NCBI RefSeq assembly: GCF_014252955.1
Contig: NZ_JACMIA010000001.1
Location: 1,910,258 to 1,974,257 of the forward strand
Reading direction: 5' to 3'
Length of the DNA: 64,000 nucleotides
From: Stappia sp. 28M-7
GTDB lineage: Bacteria > Pseudomonadota > Alphaproteobacteria > Rhizobiales > Stappiaceae
Under the pieces are notes generated by a model. It ran no database searches, was not told the origin of the DNA, and saw only the letters and a program-made list of their open reading frames with translations. This document shows positions 9,090 through 19,220 of this stretch, one piece after another. The stretch's first letter is position 1; the number at the start of each line of letters is the position of its first letter. A program made the position numbers and the translations under genes.

Positions 9090-9841
9090 TGGGCGGGATC
9101 GTGCAGCGTATCGTCGGCGCGCTGACGGGCGCCAAGGCGCGCGCGGAAGCGGAGAAGCCGCACTTCCAGCGCGACTACGAGCGCCATGTCCGCAATCTCA
9201 AGGAGAGCCACCCGCTGGACGAGGCGATGTCGCTGGCCGTCGGCGGGCACTACGACATTCAGGGCCGGATACATCTGGAGTTGCTGCGCTCGCTGGGCCT
9301 CAAGGACGGCGACAGCCTGATCGATCTGGGCTGCGGCAGCGGCCGGACCGCAAGGCAGTTGGCCGAGAGCGGCAGCTACGGCTATCTGGGCATCGATGTG
9401 GTCAAGGACCTGATCGACTATGCCCGCGCCCATACGCCGGCCGACTACCGCTTCCATATCTCCACGAACCTGAAGATCCCGGCAGAGGATGCGTCCGCCG
9501 ACATCGTCTACTCGTTCAGCCTGTTCACGCATCTGCTGCACGAGGAAACCTACCTCTACATGGAGGAGGTGAGCCGGGTGCTGCGGCCGGGCGGGACGTT
9601 CCTGTTCTCGTTCCTGGAGTTCGGCAATCGCGGCCATTTCCCGGTCTTCCTCGGCAGTGTCGAGCAGCAGAGAAACGGGACGAAGCCGGTGATGAACATG
9701 TTCATCGAACGCAATGTGATCGAGCTTTGGGCGGAAAAGCTCGGCTTTGCCGTCGAGAAATACGTTGAGGGATATCGCGAGATCGTGCCGGATGGGCGCC
9801 TCGGGCAGACCGGGGCCGTGTTGCGGCGTCTCGAACGCTAG
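9089..9841 (+). CDS. Class I SAM-dependent methyltransferase (Methyltransf_11/25 type)
   Basis: The 250-residue protein contains a clear SAM-binding motif, [17 protein letters not shown], then [32 protein letters not shown] and [12 protein letters not shown]. It is unrelated in detail to the preceding methyltransferase, so this is not a tandem duplication. Coupling through TGATG to the upstream gene makes a shared pathway likely, most simply methylation of polysaccharide residues. The acceptor cannot be inferred. Confidence 0.85.
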   Translation: MGGIVQRIVGALTGAKARAEAEKPHFQRDYERHVRNLKESHPLDEAMSLAVGGHYDIQGRIHLELLRSLGLKDGDSLIDLGCGSGRTARQLAESGSYGYLGIDVVKDLIDYARAHTPADYRFHISTNLKIPAEDASADIVYSFSLFTHLLHEETYLYMEEVSRVLRPGGTFLFSFLEFGNRGHFPVFLGSVEQQRNGTKPVMNMFIERNVIELWAEKLGFAVEKYVEGYREIVPDGRLGQTGAVLRRLER

Positions 9842-9925
9842 GGCAGGTAGAGAAAAACGTCGGTTTGGGACGCTGTTCCAACGGCTTGATCGCACCGCAC
9901 CGAGCAACTAGAAGGAGTGCACGGA

Positions 9926-10129
9926 ATGAGTGTCGAAGCGGTTTTCAGCCGCCGGTCCTTCCGTTCGCCAGGGAGCCCGATCATGCCGCGCAAAGGTGCG
10001 GCAGGCGGGGGCGGAACAGGCCATCAGAGCCAGTACGGACAATCCGGCAGCCAGGAAGCGGCTCGCCTTGCGCACCACCGCGACGGTCTCGCTGCAAGCG
10101 GGACTGCGATGCGGCGCGAGGTGGCTTGA
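9926..10129 (+). CDS. Possible small ORF upstream of and overlapping cysD
   Basis: This is a 67-codon frame starting [18 protein letters not shown]. It has an excellent ribosome-binding site (AAGGAG at 9912-9917, 8 bp before ATG). Its TGA stop overlaps the ATG of cysD by one base. The product is basic, rich in Gly, Arg, Ser and Gln, with no recognised domain, signal peptide or membrane segment. It may be a real small protein, or a leader whose translation couples to cysD. High-GC chance frames are common, so confidence is low. Confidence 0.35.
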   Translation: MSVEAVFSRRSFRSPGSPIMPRKGAAGGGGTGHQSQYGQSGSQEAARLAHHRDGLAASGTAMRREVA

Positions 10130-11073
10130 TGCATGAGGAAGGGTCGAACTTGCAAGAAGACGTGATGGCGCCCGGCCGCCTCGACAATCTCAGGACGCTC
10201 GAGGCGGAAAGCATCCACATCATCCGGGAGGTGGCGGCCGAGTTCCGCAATCCGGTGATGCTCTATTCGATCGGCAAGGATTCCTCCGTCCTGCTGCATC
10301 TGGCGATGAAGGCCTTCGCGCCCTCGCGCCTGCCTTTCCCCCTGATGCATGTCGACACGACGTGGAAGTTCCGCGAGATGATTGCCTTTCGCGACGAGAC
10401 GGCGAAGCGGATCGGTGCGGATCTCATCGTGCATACGAACGAGGACGGCATCCGGCAGGGCATCGGCCCCTTCAGCCACGGCTCCTCCGTGCACACGCAT
10501 GTGATGAAGACCGAGGCCCTGAAGCAGGCGCTCGACAAGTACGGCTTCGACGCGGCCTTCGGCGGCGCCCGGCGCGACGAGGAAAAGAGCCGCGCCAAGG
10601 AGCGCGTCTTCTCGTTCCGCAGCAAGGCCCATGCCTGGGACCCGAAGAACCAGCGTCCGGAACTGTGGAACCTCTATAACGGACGCATCGCCAAGGGCGA
10701 GTCGATCCGTGCGTTCCCGCTGTCCAATTGGACCGAGCTCGACATCTGGCAGTACATCCTGCTGGAGAACATCCCCATCGTGCCGCTCTACTACGCCAAG
10801 CGGCGACCGGTGGTGCGGCGCGACGGCATGCTGATCATGGTCGACGACGAGCGCATGCCGATCGGTCCTGACGACCGGGTGGAGGACCTGTTGGTGCGCT
10901 TCCGCACGCTCGGTTGCTATCCGCTGACCGGCGCGATCGAGTCCGATGCGGACACGCTGCCGGCGATCATCCGCGAGATGCTGGTTGCCCGCACCTCCGA
11001 ACGCTCGGGCCGCCTGATCGACCACGACGACAGCGCCTCGATGGAAAAGAAGAAGCGCGAGGGGTATTTCTGA
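10129..11073 (+). CDS. cysD: Sulfate adenylyltransferase subunit 2 (CysD)
   Basis: CysD is the PP-loop catalytic subunit of ATP sulfurylase, making adenosine-5'-phosphosulfate (APS) from ATP and sulfate. The protein contains [16 protein letters not shown], the PP-loop [42 protein letters not shown] and LGCYPLTGA, all hallmark CysD/NodP blocks. ATG 10129 has GAGG seven bases upstream and gives 314 residues. ATG 10165 would give 302, equal to the E. coli protein, so the start is uncertain. cysNC follows after 2 bp. The position inside a polysaccharide cluster suggests a role in sulfation, as for rhizobial NodPQ, but a general assimilatory role is possible. Confidence 0.95.
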   Translation: MHEEGSNLQEDVMAPGRLDNLRTLEAESIHIIREVAAEFRNPVMLYSIGKDSSVLLHLAMKAFAPSRLPFPLMHVDTTWKFREMIAFRDETAKRIGADLIVHTNEDGIRQGIGPFSHGSSVHTHVMKTEALKQALDKYGFDAAFGGARRDEEKSRAKERVFSFRSKAHAWDPKNQRPELWNLYNGRIAKGESIRAFPLSNWTELDIWQYILLENIPIVPLYYAKRRPVVRRDGMLIMVDDERMPIGPDDRVEDLLVRFRTLGCYPLTGAIESDADTLPAIIREMLVARTSERSGRLIDHDDSASMEKKKREGYF

Positions 11074-11075
11074 CC

Positions 11076-12977
11076 ATGCGCAATCCGGATCCGTCCGCCT
11101 CCGACGAGGCCGTGCGCGAGTACATCCTGTCCCAGGTCAACAAGGACCAGCTGCGCTTCCTGACCTGCGGCAGCGTGGACGACGGCAAGTCCACCCTGAT
11201 CGGGCGCCTGCTCTACGACACCAAGCTGATCTTCGAGGATCAGCTCGCCGCGCTGGAGCGCGACTCCACCCGCCACGGCACGGTCGGCGACGACATCGAC
11301 CTGGCGCTGCTGGTGGACGGCCTAGAGGCCGAGCGCGAGCAGGGCATCACCATCGACGTCGCCTATCGCTTCTTTGCGACCGACCGGCGCAAGTTCATCG
11401 TCGCCGATACGCCCGGCCACGAGCAGTACACCCGCAACATGGCGACCGGCGCCTCGACCGCCGATCTTGCCGTCCTGCTGGTCGATGCGCGCAACGGGCT
11501 GATGACCCAGACGCGCCGGCACGCCTTCATCGCCTCGCTGCTGGGCATCCACCATGTGGTGCTCGCCATCAACAAGATCGACCTGGTCGGCTATTCGCAG
11601 GAGCGGTTCAACCAGATCGAGGCGGAGTTCCGCGCCTTCGCGCAAGGCTTCGACTTCGAGACGCTGGTGGCGATCCCCATGTCTGCGCGCTTCGGCGACA
11701 ACGTCACTGCAGCCGGCGAGAACATGCCCTGGTACGAGGGGCCGACGTTGCTGGAGCATCTGGAGACGGTCGAGGTCGGCCGCGACGACGATGCCCGCCC
11801 GTTCCGATTCCCCGTCCAGTGGGTGAACCGCCCGAACCTCGACTTCCGCGGCTTTTCCGGCACGATTGCCGGCGGCCGCGTCAGTGTCGGCGACGAGGTG
11901 GTGGTCGCGGCCTCGGGCCGGACTTCGACGGTCAAGAGCATCCTGTCCCAGGTGGGCGAGACGCAAAGCGCCGGCTCCGGCGAGGCCGTGACCCTGGTGT
12001 TGAACGACGAGATCGACGCCTCGCGCGGCGATGTCATCGCCGCTGCTGCCGCCCGTCCGGATGTTGCCGACCAGTTTGCCGCGCATCTGATCTGGATGTC
12101 GGAAGAGGCGCTGCTGCCGGGCCGCTCCTACCTGCTCAAGATCGGCACGCGGACGATCACCGCCTCGGTGACGGAGATCAAGCACAAGATCAACGTCAAT
12201 ACGTTCGAGCGGGCCGCGGCCAAGACGCTGGAGCTGAACGAGATCGCCTTCGCCAATCTGGCGATGACGGTGCCGGTCGCCTTCGATCCGTACGAGGCCA
12301 ACCGCACCACCGGCTCGTTCATCCTGATCGACCGGCTGACCAATGCGACGGTCGGCGCCGGCATGGTCTGGTTCGCCCTGCGGCGGGCGACCAACATCCA
12401 CTGGCAGGCGCTGGAAGTGGACCAGGCGGCGCGCGCGCAGAGTCTCGGCCAGACGCCGGCGGCGCTGTGGTTCACGGGCCTGTCCGGCTCGGGCAAGTCG
12501 ACGGTCGCCTCGCTTCTGGAAAAGAAACTGCATGTCCGCGGCCGTCACACCTACACGCTGGACGGCGACAACGTGCGCCACGGGCTCAACCGCGATCTCG
12601 GGTTCACCGATGTCGACCGGGTGGAGAACATCCGAAGGGTGGGCGAGGTGGCGCGGCTGTTCGTCGATGCCGGCCTGCTGACGCTGATCTCCTTCATCTC
12701 GCCGTTCCGCAGCGAGCGTGCCATGGCGCGCGAACTGTTCCCGGAAGGGCGCTTCATCGAGGTCTTCGTCGACACGCCCATCGAGGAATGCCGCCGGCGC
12801 GACCCCAAGGGTCTCTACCGGAAGGCGGATGCAGGCGAGCTGCGCAACTTTACCGGCGTCGACAGCCCCTACGAGGCGCCGGAAAATCCGGAAATCCACA
12901 TCCGCACGATGGGCCGCGACCCAGAGGAGATCGTCGATGAAATCATCGCCTATCTGGAGGCGCAGAACCTGATCTGA
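11076..12977 (+). CDS. cysNC: Bifunctional sulfate adenylyltransferase subunit 1 / adenylylsulfate kinase (CysNC)
   Basis: This 633-residue fusion has an EF-Tu-like GTPase CysN part and a C-terminal APS kinase CysC. The GTPase P-loop GSVDDGKST is at residues 32-40, with [11 protein letters not shown] and NKID further on. The kinase P-loop GLSGSGKST is at residues 468-476, followed by [17 protein letters not shown] and [14 protein letters not shown]. With CysD it converts sulfate to PAPS, the sulfate donor. The same fusion architecture is known as NodQ/CysNC in rhizobia and relatives. A strong hairpin follows the gene, so cysD-cysNC appears to end its own transcript. Confidence 0.95.
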   Translation: MRNPDPSASDEAVREYILSQVNKDQLRFLTCGSVDDGKSTLIGRLLYDTKLIFEDQLAALERDSTRHGTVGDDIDLALLVDGLEAEREQGITIDVAYRFFATDRRKFIVADTPGHEQYTRNMATGASTADLAVLLVDARNGLMTQTRRHAFIASLLGIHHVVLAINKIDLVGYSQERFNQIEAEFRAFAQGFDFETLVAIPMSARFGDNVTAAGENMPWYEGPTLLEHLETVEVGRDDDARPFRFPVQWVNRPNLDFRGFSGTIAGGRVSVGDEVVVAASGRTSTVKSILSQVGETQSAGSGEAVTLVLNDEIDASRGDVIAAAAARPDVADQFAAHLIWMSEEALLPGRSYLLKIGTRTITASVTEIKHKINVNTFERAAAKTLELNEIAFANLAMTVPVAFDPYEANRTTGSFILIDRLTNATVGAGMVWFALRRATNIHWQALEVDQAARAQSLGQTPAALWFTGLSGSGKSTVASLLEKKLHVRGRHTYTLDGDNVRHGLNRDLGFTDVDRVENIRRVGEVARLFVDAGLLTLISFISPFRSERAMARELFPEGRFIEVFVDTPIEECRRRDPKGLYRKADAGELRNFTGVDSPYEAPENPEIHIRTMGRDPEEIVDEIIAYLEAQNLI

Positions 12978-12981
12978 GTTC

Positions 12982-13017
12982 GGTCCCGGCTTCGTGGATC
13001 GGACGAAGCCGGGGACC
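12982..13017 (+). terminator. Stem-loop after cysNC, probable terminator
   Basis: The arms GGTCCCGGCTTCGT and ACGAAGCCGGGGACC pair perfectly except for one bulged G, with a 7-base loop. It lies 5 bp after the cysNC stop. There is no U-tract, so intrinsic termination is uncertain. Confidence 0.5.
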
Positions 13018-13040
13018 GCCAGCCGCCGGATCGGCAACCG

Positions 13041-13056
13041 TGTGACCAGCGTCACA
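13041..13056. promoter_or_regulatory. CRP-like palindrome upstream of galE
   Basis: TGTGA (13041-13045), six bases, then TCACA (13052-13056) is an exact match to the classical CRP half-site arrangement. It sits 62 bp before the galE start codon. The binding protein in this organism is unknown. Confidence 0.45.
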
Positions 13057-13117
13057 ATGTTGCTGCGACGGCTGACCATGATGCACTGCAACATACCGAG
13101 AGACGGGAATCGGTGGC

Positions 13118-14107
13118 ATGGCGGAAGAGACTGTTCTGGTGACGGGCGGGGGCGGCTATATCGGCTCCCATTGCTGCAAGGCGCTGCGCCGCGCAGGCTA
13201 TCTGCCCGTTACCTTCGACAATTTCGTCACCGGCTGGCGGGAGGCGGTGCGCTTCGGTCCGCTGGAGGAAGGCGATCTTTCCGACCGGGCGCGCCTCGAT
13301 GAGGTCTTCGCCCGCTGGAAGCCGGTCGCCGTCATGCACTTCGCGGCACTTTCGCAAGTGGGCGAGTCGATCAAGGATCCGGGCCGCTATTGGCGCGGCA
13401 ACGTCTCGGCGACGCTCAATCTCATCGAGGCAGCGACGGCCGCCGGGTGCCTCGACTTCGTCTTTTCATCGACCTGTGCGACCTATGGCGAACAGGACGG
13501 CGTGGTGCTGGACGAGGACACCTCGCAGGCGCCGATCAACGCCTATGGCGCCTCGAAGCGGGCGATCGAGGACATGCTGCGGGACTTCTCCGTCTCGGCC
13601 GGCCTGCGCCACACCATCTTCCGGTATTTCAACGTGGCCGGCGCCGATCCCGACGGGGAGATCGGCGAGTGCCACGTTCCCGAAACCCATCTCATTCCGC
13701 TGGTGCTCGACGCGATCAGCGGTCGGCGCGAGGCCATCACCATCTTCGGCACCGACTACCAGACGCCGGACGGGACCTGCATCCGCGACTACGTCCATGT
13801 CTGCGATCTCGTCGACGCGCATCTGTCCGGCCTCCAATGGCTGAGGCAGGGCAACAGCAATCGCGTCTTCTGCCTTGGCACGGGACGGGGGTTCTCCGTG
13901 CGCGAGGTGATCGAGGCGGCGAGCCGCGTTACCGGCCAGCCGGTGCCGGTGCTGGAGGGGGCCAGACGCGAGGGCGATGCCACGCAGCTCGTGTGCGGCT
14001 CAACCAGGGCGCGGACGGAACTGGGCTGGGATCCGCAGCGGTCCGCTCTCGAGGACATGATTTCCGACGCCTGGCGCTGGCATCAGCGCGGCGCGTACAA
14101 GAACTGA
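13118..14107 (+). CDS. galE: UDP-glucose 4-epimerase (GalE/ExoB)
   Basis: The 329-residue protein has GGGGYIGSHCCKAL as NAD-binding motif at residues 10-16, VMHFAALSQVGES, FSSTCATYGE with the catalytic Ser/Thr region, and an intact YGASK catalytic pair. FRYFNVAGADPDGEIGE and RDYVHVCDL are GalE signatures. It interconverts UDP-glucose and UDP-galactose and so would supply UDP-Gal for the polysaccharide. The length is typical of alphaproteobacterial ExoB. The following large glycosyltransferase starts at the base right after its stop. Confidence 0.93.
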   Translation: MAEETVLVTGGGGYIGSHCCKALRRAGYLPVTFDNFVTGWREAVRFGPLEEGDLSDRARLDEVFARWKPVAVMHFAALSQVGESIKDPGRYWRGNVSATLNLIEAATAAGCLDFVFSSTCATYGEQDGVVLDEDTSQAPINAYGASKRAIEDMLRDFSVSAGLRHTIFRYFNVAGADPDGEIGECHVPETHLIPLVLDAISGRREAITIFGTDYQTPDGTCIRDYVHVCDLVDAHLSGLQWLRQGNSNRVFCLGTGRGFSVREVIEAASRVTGQPVPVLEGARREGDATQLVCGSTRARTELGWDPQRSALEDMISDAWRWHQRGAYKN

Positions 14108-17100
14108 ATGCAAGACCTGCAGATCGGGACAGCGATGTTGAAAACTGGGACGAACAGGCCTGCGAAGAAGAAGCTTTTGGCCAATCTTGCCTTCTGGCGC
14201 GGACCGTCTCCCGACTTCCATGTCGACAAGACGGGGCCGCTGCTGATCGCGGGCTGGGCCTGGTGGCCGGAACGGCCGGGCGAGCGCATCAGCATCGAGA
14301 TCCTGAGCGGTGCGCAGGTGGTCGCCACCGTCGAGGCCAACCAGTTCCGCGAGGATCTGCTGAAGGCCGGAAAGGGCGACGGCGCGCACGGGTTCCAGAT
14401 CACCCTTCCCGAGCCGGGCGTGACCGACCGGCTTGGCCTGCGCTGCAAGGGCGCGCGCCGCCCCTTCTGGCAATCGCCGCGCGTTGCCGCCGGCAAGGTC
14501 GACTTCCACATCGACAGCAAGACCCCGGGGCGCATCACCGGCTGGGCCTGGATGCCCAAGAAGCCGGGCGAGCGCGTGCGCATCGAGGCCGTCGCCGATG
14601 GCCGGGTGGTCGCCGCCGCAACGGCGGATGGGTATCGCGACGACCTCAAGCAAGCCGGCAAGGGCGATGGCGCCCATGCGTTCGACATGCACCTGCCGGA
14701 AGACGTGGCCAAGACGCCGCCGGCACGGCTCAGCCTGCGCCTTGCCGGCGCGCGCGTGCCCTTCCACGTCTTCCCGCAAGCGGCCTCGGCCTCGGCGCTG
14801 GACTTCAACGTCGACACGGTCAGCGACGAGGGTATCGTCGGCTGGATCTGGGCCCCGGCAACGCCGGAAAAGCGCCTGCCGCTTGAACTGGTCGAGGACG
14901 GCGTGGTGCTGGCCGAGACCGTCGCCGACCTTTATCGCCAGGACCTTGCCGATGCCGGCAAGGCGGGCGGTTCCTGCATGTTCCGCTTCGCCATCCCGCC
15001 CGTGCTGCGCGACGGCCGTTCGCACGCCATCGAACTGCGCTGCAAGGGGCGCCCGAAGCCGTTCCATGCGGTGGAGGCGCGGACCTTCGCCAAGGTGCGC
15101 TGCGAGCTGCCGCTGCTGACGCCGCTGGCTGTCGAGGGAGCAGCCTGGCTGCCGCAAGGCGCCGGCGCTTCGGTGGATATCGAGATCTCGCTGGACGGCA
15201 AGGTGGTGCACAAGGGAACGACTAACGCCTTGCACGCCTTTTCCTGGCGCGCCAAGCCGGCCGACATCGCCGCGCTGGTGAAGCCGGCCGGCATGGACGG
15301 CCCGGTGAAGGTGCGCGTTGCCGTGAGCGCCAATGGCCAGCCGGCCGGCTCGGCGCAGGTGCCGGTGCACATCGCTGCCGACGGATCGCTTGCCGTATCG
15401 GTGGCCGAGGTCTCCGAGCGCAGGATCGCAGGGCAGGGGCTGCTGCTGAAGGCGGCGAGCGGGCTGTGCGGCGTGTGGATCGGCGAGCGCCGGGTTGCCG
15501 AGCTGTCCGCCGCGCCATTCTTCTCCTTCGACACGCATGTGCCGGCCCTGAAGCTGGAAGACGCAACCCACACGGTGCGCATCGGCTCGGCCGAAGGGGA
15601 TGGCAAGGCGGCCAGTGTAGCCTTCTCGCGGGAGCTGGCCTTTCACCGTTTCGATCTGTCGATGGACATCGCCGACGACCGGATTTCCGGCAAGGTGGTC
15701 GACCGTTGGCAGGAGAACCGCGAGACGGCGGTGGAGATCCTGATCGACGACAAGCCCGTGGCGATCGAGGTTGCCCGCGGACTGCCGAACGACGATGCCG
15801 GCATCGGCCATTTTGCGGTTTCCATCTCGGCGCGCTGGCGCGATGGGCTGCCGCACCGGGTCGAGGCCCGCATCGTCGGCGACGAGCGCCGCTGGCCGGA
15901 ACGGCCGTTGATGTTCCGCGCGGGCGAGCCGCGCACCAACGCGCTGACCCGCGTCGAGCATGTCGGCGGCGCCGTGTCCGGTTGGGTCGTGCTGCCTTGG
16001 GACGGCGAGGCGGTCGCCGAGGTCTCGCTGATCGTCGACGGCAAGGTGGTGGAGACGCGCCCCGCCCGCGATCCCCATCCGCAGCTTGCCGCAGAAAGCT
16101 TTCTGACCGACGCGCATGGCTTCCGCTTCGAGCGCCCCATCCCGGAAAAGGCCGCGGTACGCGTGCGCGCCACGTTCGACGGGCGGGTGCTGCTGGACCA
16201 GGCGGTGTCCACCGGCGGAGGCGCCCATCGGCTGCAGGATGCCGGTCACAGCCGCACCGGCGCCTGTTTCGTCATGCCCGATCCCCTGGTCAACGCGCAG
16301 TCGCGCGAGGAGGCGCGGAGCGTGCTTCTGGCGGCGGTGGCTGCCGCGCGCGCCGGCGTTGCGCCGATCACTGTCGTCTCCTGCGGCCACCGCGCCTCGT
16401 TGCGCGGGGCGAGCGGCGATCTCGCCCCCCTGGTGGAAGACCTGGTCGGCCGCGAGAATGCCGGCCTGCTGGCAAGTGCGGCTTTCGTGCCGCTGCCGCA
16501 GGCAGTGCTGCCCTCGACCGCCGGCGGAGCGCAGGAGCGGGCCTATGCGCTCGACCTGTGGGCGCGGGCCAATGCCTTCTCGCTGATAGCCGGCACCAGC
16601 CGCTCGGGCATTCTCTCCTATTGCGCCACCTCGCGCCGGCAGGGCCTGCTGCCCGCCACGACGCAGGTGGTGATGCTGGCCGACACCTTCGCGGTGCAGG
16701 ACCTGCTCGACCGTGACCAGCTGCTGGAGCGGCCGGAGCTTCTGGTGGAAGAGGCGCTGGAAAAGGCGGCTCTTGCAGCCTGCACCCGGATACTGGCGCC
16801 CTCGGCACAGGTTCTGGAGACCTGCGCCGAGCTGGAGCCTTCGGTCCGCGAGCGCAGCCTCGTCGTTCCGGCCGAGATCGGCACGGCGGCCAGCGCCGCC
16901 GGCTTCCCGCAGGAGGGGGGCGAGCGCCGCTGGCTGGTCTTTGCGGCCCCCTTGCGCACCCGCACCGGGCTTGTCCAGCTCTGCGATGCCCTCGACCGCC
17001 TGATGCGCCGGCCTGGCATCGACCCGGACACGGTCGGCGTGGTCTTCGCCGGCACCGAGGACTGGGTGCGAGGCCGCCGCGCCAGCGCCTATATCCGCGA

Positions 17101-19195
17101 GCGCGCCCGCAAGTGGCGCTTCGGCTTGCGCATTCATCTGGACCTGACGCTCGACAGTTTCGCCGGGCTGCTCGGCTCGTTTGCCGCAAACGGCATCGGC
17201 GTCCGCCTTCCGGCGGTCGAAGGCACCGCGTGGGACAGCCTCGCCAGTGCTGCCGAGCTTCCCTTGGCCGATCTGTCGTCGGTGCGGGCGGGCAATGCGA
17301 CCGACCTTGCCGATGCGCTGGATGCCGCGCTTTCCGGTGCTCGCGCGCCTCTGGCCCAGGGGGCCGCGAGGAGCGCGATGGGCGCGGCCCTTGCGCAGGA
17401 GATCGCCGCGGCCGCCCCGCAGACGGCGAGTGCCGCGAGCGCCGCGCCGCGTCCGCGCGTCAGCGTCTGCATCAGCCATTTCAACCGCACCAGCCTGCTG
17501 CGGCAGACGCTCGCCTCCGTGCTGGCCTGCGGCTATCCGGAGCTCGAGATCGTCGTCGTCGACGATGGCAGCGCCGTGCCGGGCATTTCCCGAGAGCTGG
17601 CAACGATTGAAGAGGAACTCGCCGCCGTTAACGGCAAGGTGGTGCGCCAGCCCAATAGCTACCTGGGTGCGGCCCGCAACACGGCGGTGCGCAATTCTAC
17701 CGGCGAGCTGATCGTCTTCATGGACGACGACAACCTCGCTCATCCGGGCATGATCGATGCCTTCGTCGATGCGCATCTGGCGACGGGGGCAGACATCGTC
17801 ACCTCGCGCTTTGCCATGTTCGACGGGACCGACGCCATCGAGCCGGGCCGCGACATCCCGCGCGAGATCGGCGTGCCGCTGATCCCCGATCTTGCGGTTG
17901 GCGTGCTGTCCAACTGCTTCGGCGATGCCAACATGCTGATCACCCGCGCGGCCTTCGAGAAGATCGGCGGGTTTACCGAGGATTTCGGCCGTGGCCACGA
18001 GGATTGGGAGCTGTTCGCGCGGGCCAGCACGCTCGGCCTGCGGCACGAGCTGCTGAACCGGGCGCATTTCTGGTACCGGGTGGCGGCGCAAAGCATGCTG
18101 CGCGGGCGCGAGAGCGCCCAGGTCGACTTCCAGCGCAACATCCGCGCCTATTCTCACGAGCTGCCGCACGGCGTCCACCGCATGCTGATGCTGGCGCAGG
18201 GCCTGACCCAGCGCTGGGACCAGCCTCCGGTCGATCCACACCTGCCGGCTCGCAGCGGCCTGCCGGTCGCCGGCCGCATCGCCTATGGCCGTGTCGCCGT
18301 GATCATGCGCACCAAGGACCGGCCGATCCTGCTGCAGCGCGCGCTCGACAGCGTGCTGTCGCAGACCTACACCGACTGGGCGCTGGTCGTGGTCAACGAC
18401 GGCGGCGATCCCGAGCCGGTGCGCCAGCTGGTGGAGGCGCGCCGCGCCGCCTTCCAGGGCCGGGTGCTGGTGATCAACAATCCTGTCTCGACCGGCATGG
18501 AGAACGCCTCGAACGCCGGCGTCACCAACTCGGCAAGCGAGTTCCTCGTTGTGCACGACGACGACGACGCCTGGGATCCGAAGTTCCTGGAGCGCTGCAT
18601 CGGCCATCTCGACACCTCCTCGCCGGATGTCGGCGGCGTGGTCACCCACGCGACCGTGGTGATCGAGGATATCGAGGGCGACAACGTCATCGAGCGCCAG
18701 CGGTTCCTGTTCAAGAACATGGAGGCGCTGGAGCTGACGCGGCTTTCGGTCGAGAACCAATTCCCGCCGATCTCCTTCCTGTTCCGCCGCGTGGTGATGG
18801 AAACGGTCGGCCTGTTCGACGGCGAGCTGCCGGTGCTGGGCGACTGGGACTTCCACCTGCGCGCGGCACAGCGTTTCCGCGTCGATGTGCTGCGCGAGCC
18901 GCTGGCCTTCTACCATCACCGCTCCGCCGGCACGACGAGCGAGTACGGCAACACGGTCGTGGCACAGAAGGACGTGCACCGGATCCAGCGCGCGCTCTAC
19001 ATCAACCGGCACATGCGCGAGGGGATGGGCCAGGGCAGCAGTGACGGGCAGATGCTCTACATGGGCGAGATGCACCGGGAGGTCACCGACCAGCTGCACC
19101 AGATGCGCCAGCACATGCACTGGCTGGAAAAGATGCTCAACGACCGCGCCGAGCACATGAAATATGTCGAGTCGCTGATCGCCAAACGCCTTTGA
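14108..19195 (+). CDS. Giant multi-domain glycosyltransferase: N-terminal beta modules, degenerate GT-B-like region, two GT2 domains
   Basis: This 1695-residue protein has several parts. Three related modules of about 100 residues begin near residues 36, 132 and 232, each with D-F-x-x-D followed by a GWAW/GWIW core and K-G-D/G-G. Further beta-rich modules run to about 690. Residues 700-1100 resemble a weak GT-B fold (AYALDLWARANAFSLIAG, VVMLADTF). Then come two GT2 GT-A domains: RVSVCISHFNRTSLLRQTL from 1117 with FMDDDN at 1204-1209, and RVAVIMRTKDRPILLQRAL from 1395 with VHDDDDAWD near 1482. The C-terminus is Met/Gln/His-rich and may be helical. It probably adds more than one sugar of the polysaccharide; specificity is unknown. 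ATG 14144 is a possible alternative start. Confidence 0.85.
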   Translation: MQDLQIGTAMLKTGTNRPAKKKLLANLAFWRGPSPDFHVDKTGPLLIAGWAWWPERPGERISIEILSGAQVVATVEANQFREDLLKAGKGDGAHGFQITLPEPGVTDRLGLRCKGARRPFWQSPRVAAGKVDFHIDSKTPGRITGWAWMPKKPGERVRIEAVADGRVVAAATADGYRDDLKQAGKGDGAHAFDMHLPEDVAKTPPARLSLRLAGARVPFHVFPQAASASALDFNVDTVSDEGIVGWIWAPATPEKRLPLELVEDGVVLAETVADLYRQDLADAGKAGGSCMFRFAIPPVLRDGRSHAIELRCKGRPKPFHAVEARTFAKVRCELPLLTPLAVEGAAWLPQGAGASVDIEISLDGKVVHKGTTNALHAFSWRAKPADIAALVKPAGMDGPVKVRVAVSANGQPAGSAQVPVHIAADGSLAVSVAEVSERRIAGQGLLLKAASGLCGVWIGERRVAELSAAPFFSFDTHVPALKLEDATHTVRIGSAEGDGKAASVAFSRELAFHRFDLSMDIADDRISGKVVDRWQENRETAVEILIDDKPVAIEVARGLPNDDAGIGHFAVSISARWRDGLPHRVEARIVGDERRWPERPLMFRAGEPRTNALTRVEHVGGAVSGWVVLPWDGEAVAEVSLIVDGKVVETRPARDPHPQLAAESFLTDAHGFRFERPIPEKAAVRVRATFDGRVLLDQAVSTGGGAHRLQDAGHSRTGACFVMPDPLVNAQSREEARSVLLAAVAAARAGVAPITVVSCGHRASLRGASGDLAPLVEDLVGRENAGLLASAAFVPLPQAVLPSTAGGAQERAYALDLWARANAFSLIAGTSRSGILSYCATSRRQGLLPATTQVVMLADTFAVQDLLDRDQLLERPELLVEEALEKAALAACTRILAPSAQVLETCAELEPSVRERSLVVPAEIGTAASAAGFPQEGGERRWLVFAAPLRTRTGLVQLCDALDRLMRRPGIDPDTVGVVFAGTEDWVRGRRASAYIRERARKWRFGLRIHLDLTLDSFAGLLGSFAANGIGVRLPAVEGTAWDSLASAAELPLADLSSVRAGNATDLADALDAALSGARAPLAQGAARSAMGAALAQEIAAAAPQTASAASAAPRPRVSVCISHFNRTSLLRQTLASVLACGYPELEIVVVDDGSAVPGISRELATIEEELAAVNGKVVRQPNSYLGAARNTAVRNSTGELIVFMDDDNLAHPGMIDAFVDAHLATGADIVTSRFAMFDGTDAIEPGRDIPREIGVPLIPDLAVGVLSNCFGDANMLITRAAFEKIGGFTEDFGRGHEDWELFARASTLGLRHELLNRAHFWYRVAAQSMLRGRESAQVDFQRNIRAYSHELPHGVHRMLMLAQGLTQRWDQPPVDPHLPARSGLPVAGRIAYGRVAVIMRTKDRPILLQRALDSVLSQTYTDWALVVVNDGGDPEPVRQLVEARRAAFQGRVLVINNPVSTGMENASNAGVTNSASEFLVVHDDDDAWDPKFLERCIGHLDTSSPDVGGVVTHATVVIEDIEGDNVIERQRFLFKNMEALELTRLSVENQFPPISFLFRRVVMETVGLFDGELPVLGDWDFHLRAAQRFRVDVLREPLAFYHHRSAGTTSEYGNTVVAQKDVHRIQRALYINRHMREGMGQGSSDGQMLYMGEMHREVTDQLHQMRQHMHWLEKMLNDRAEHMKYVESLIAKRL

Positions 19196-19220
19196 TCCGA
19201 CGCTTGCGAAAGCACCGCTC

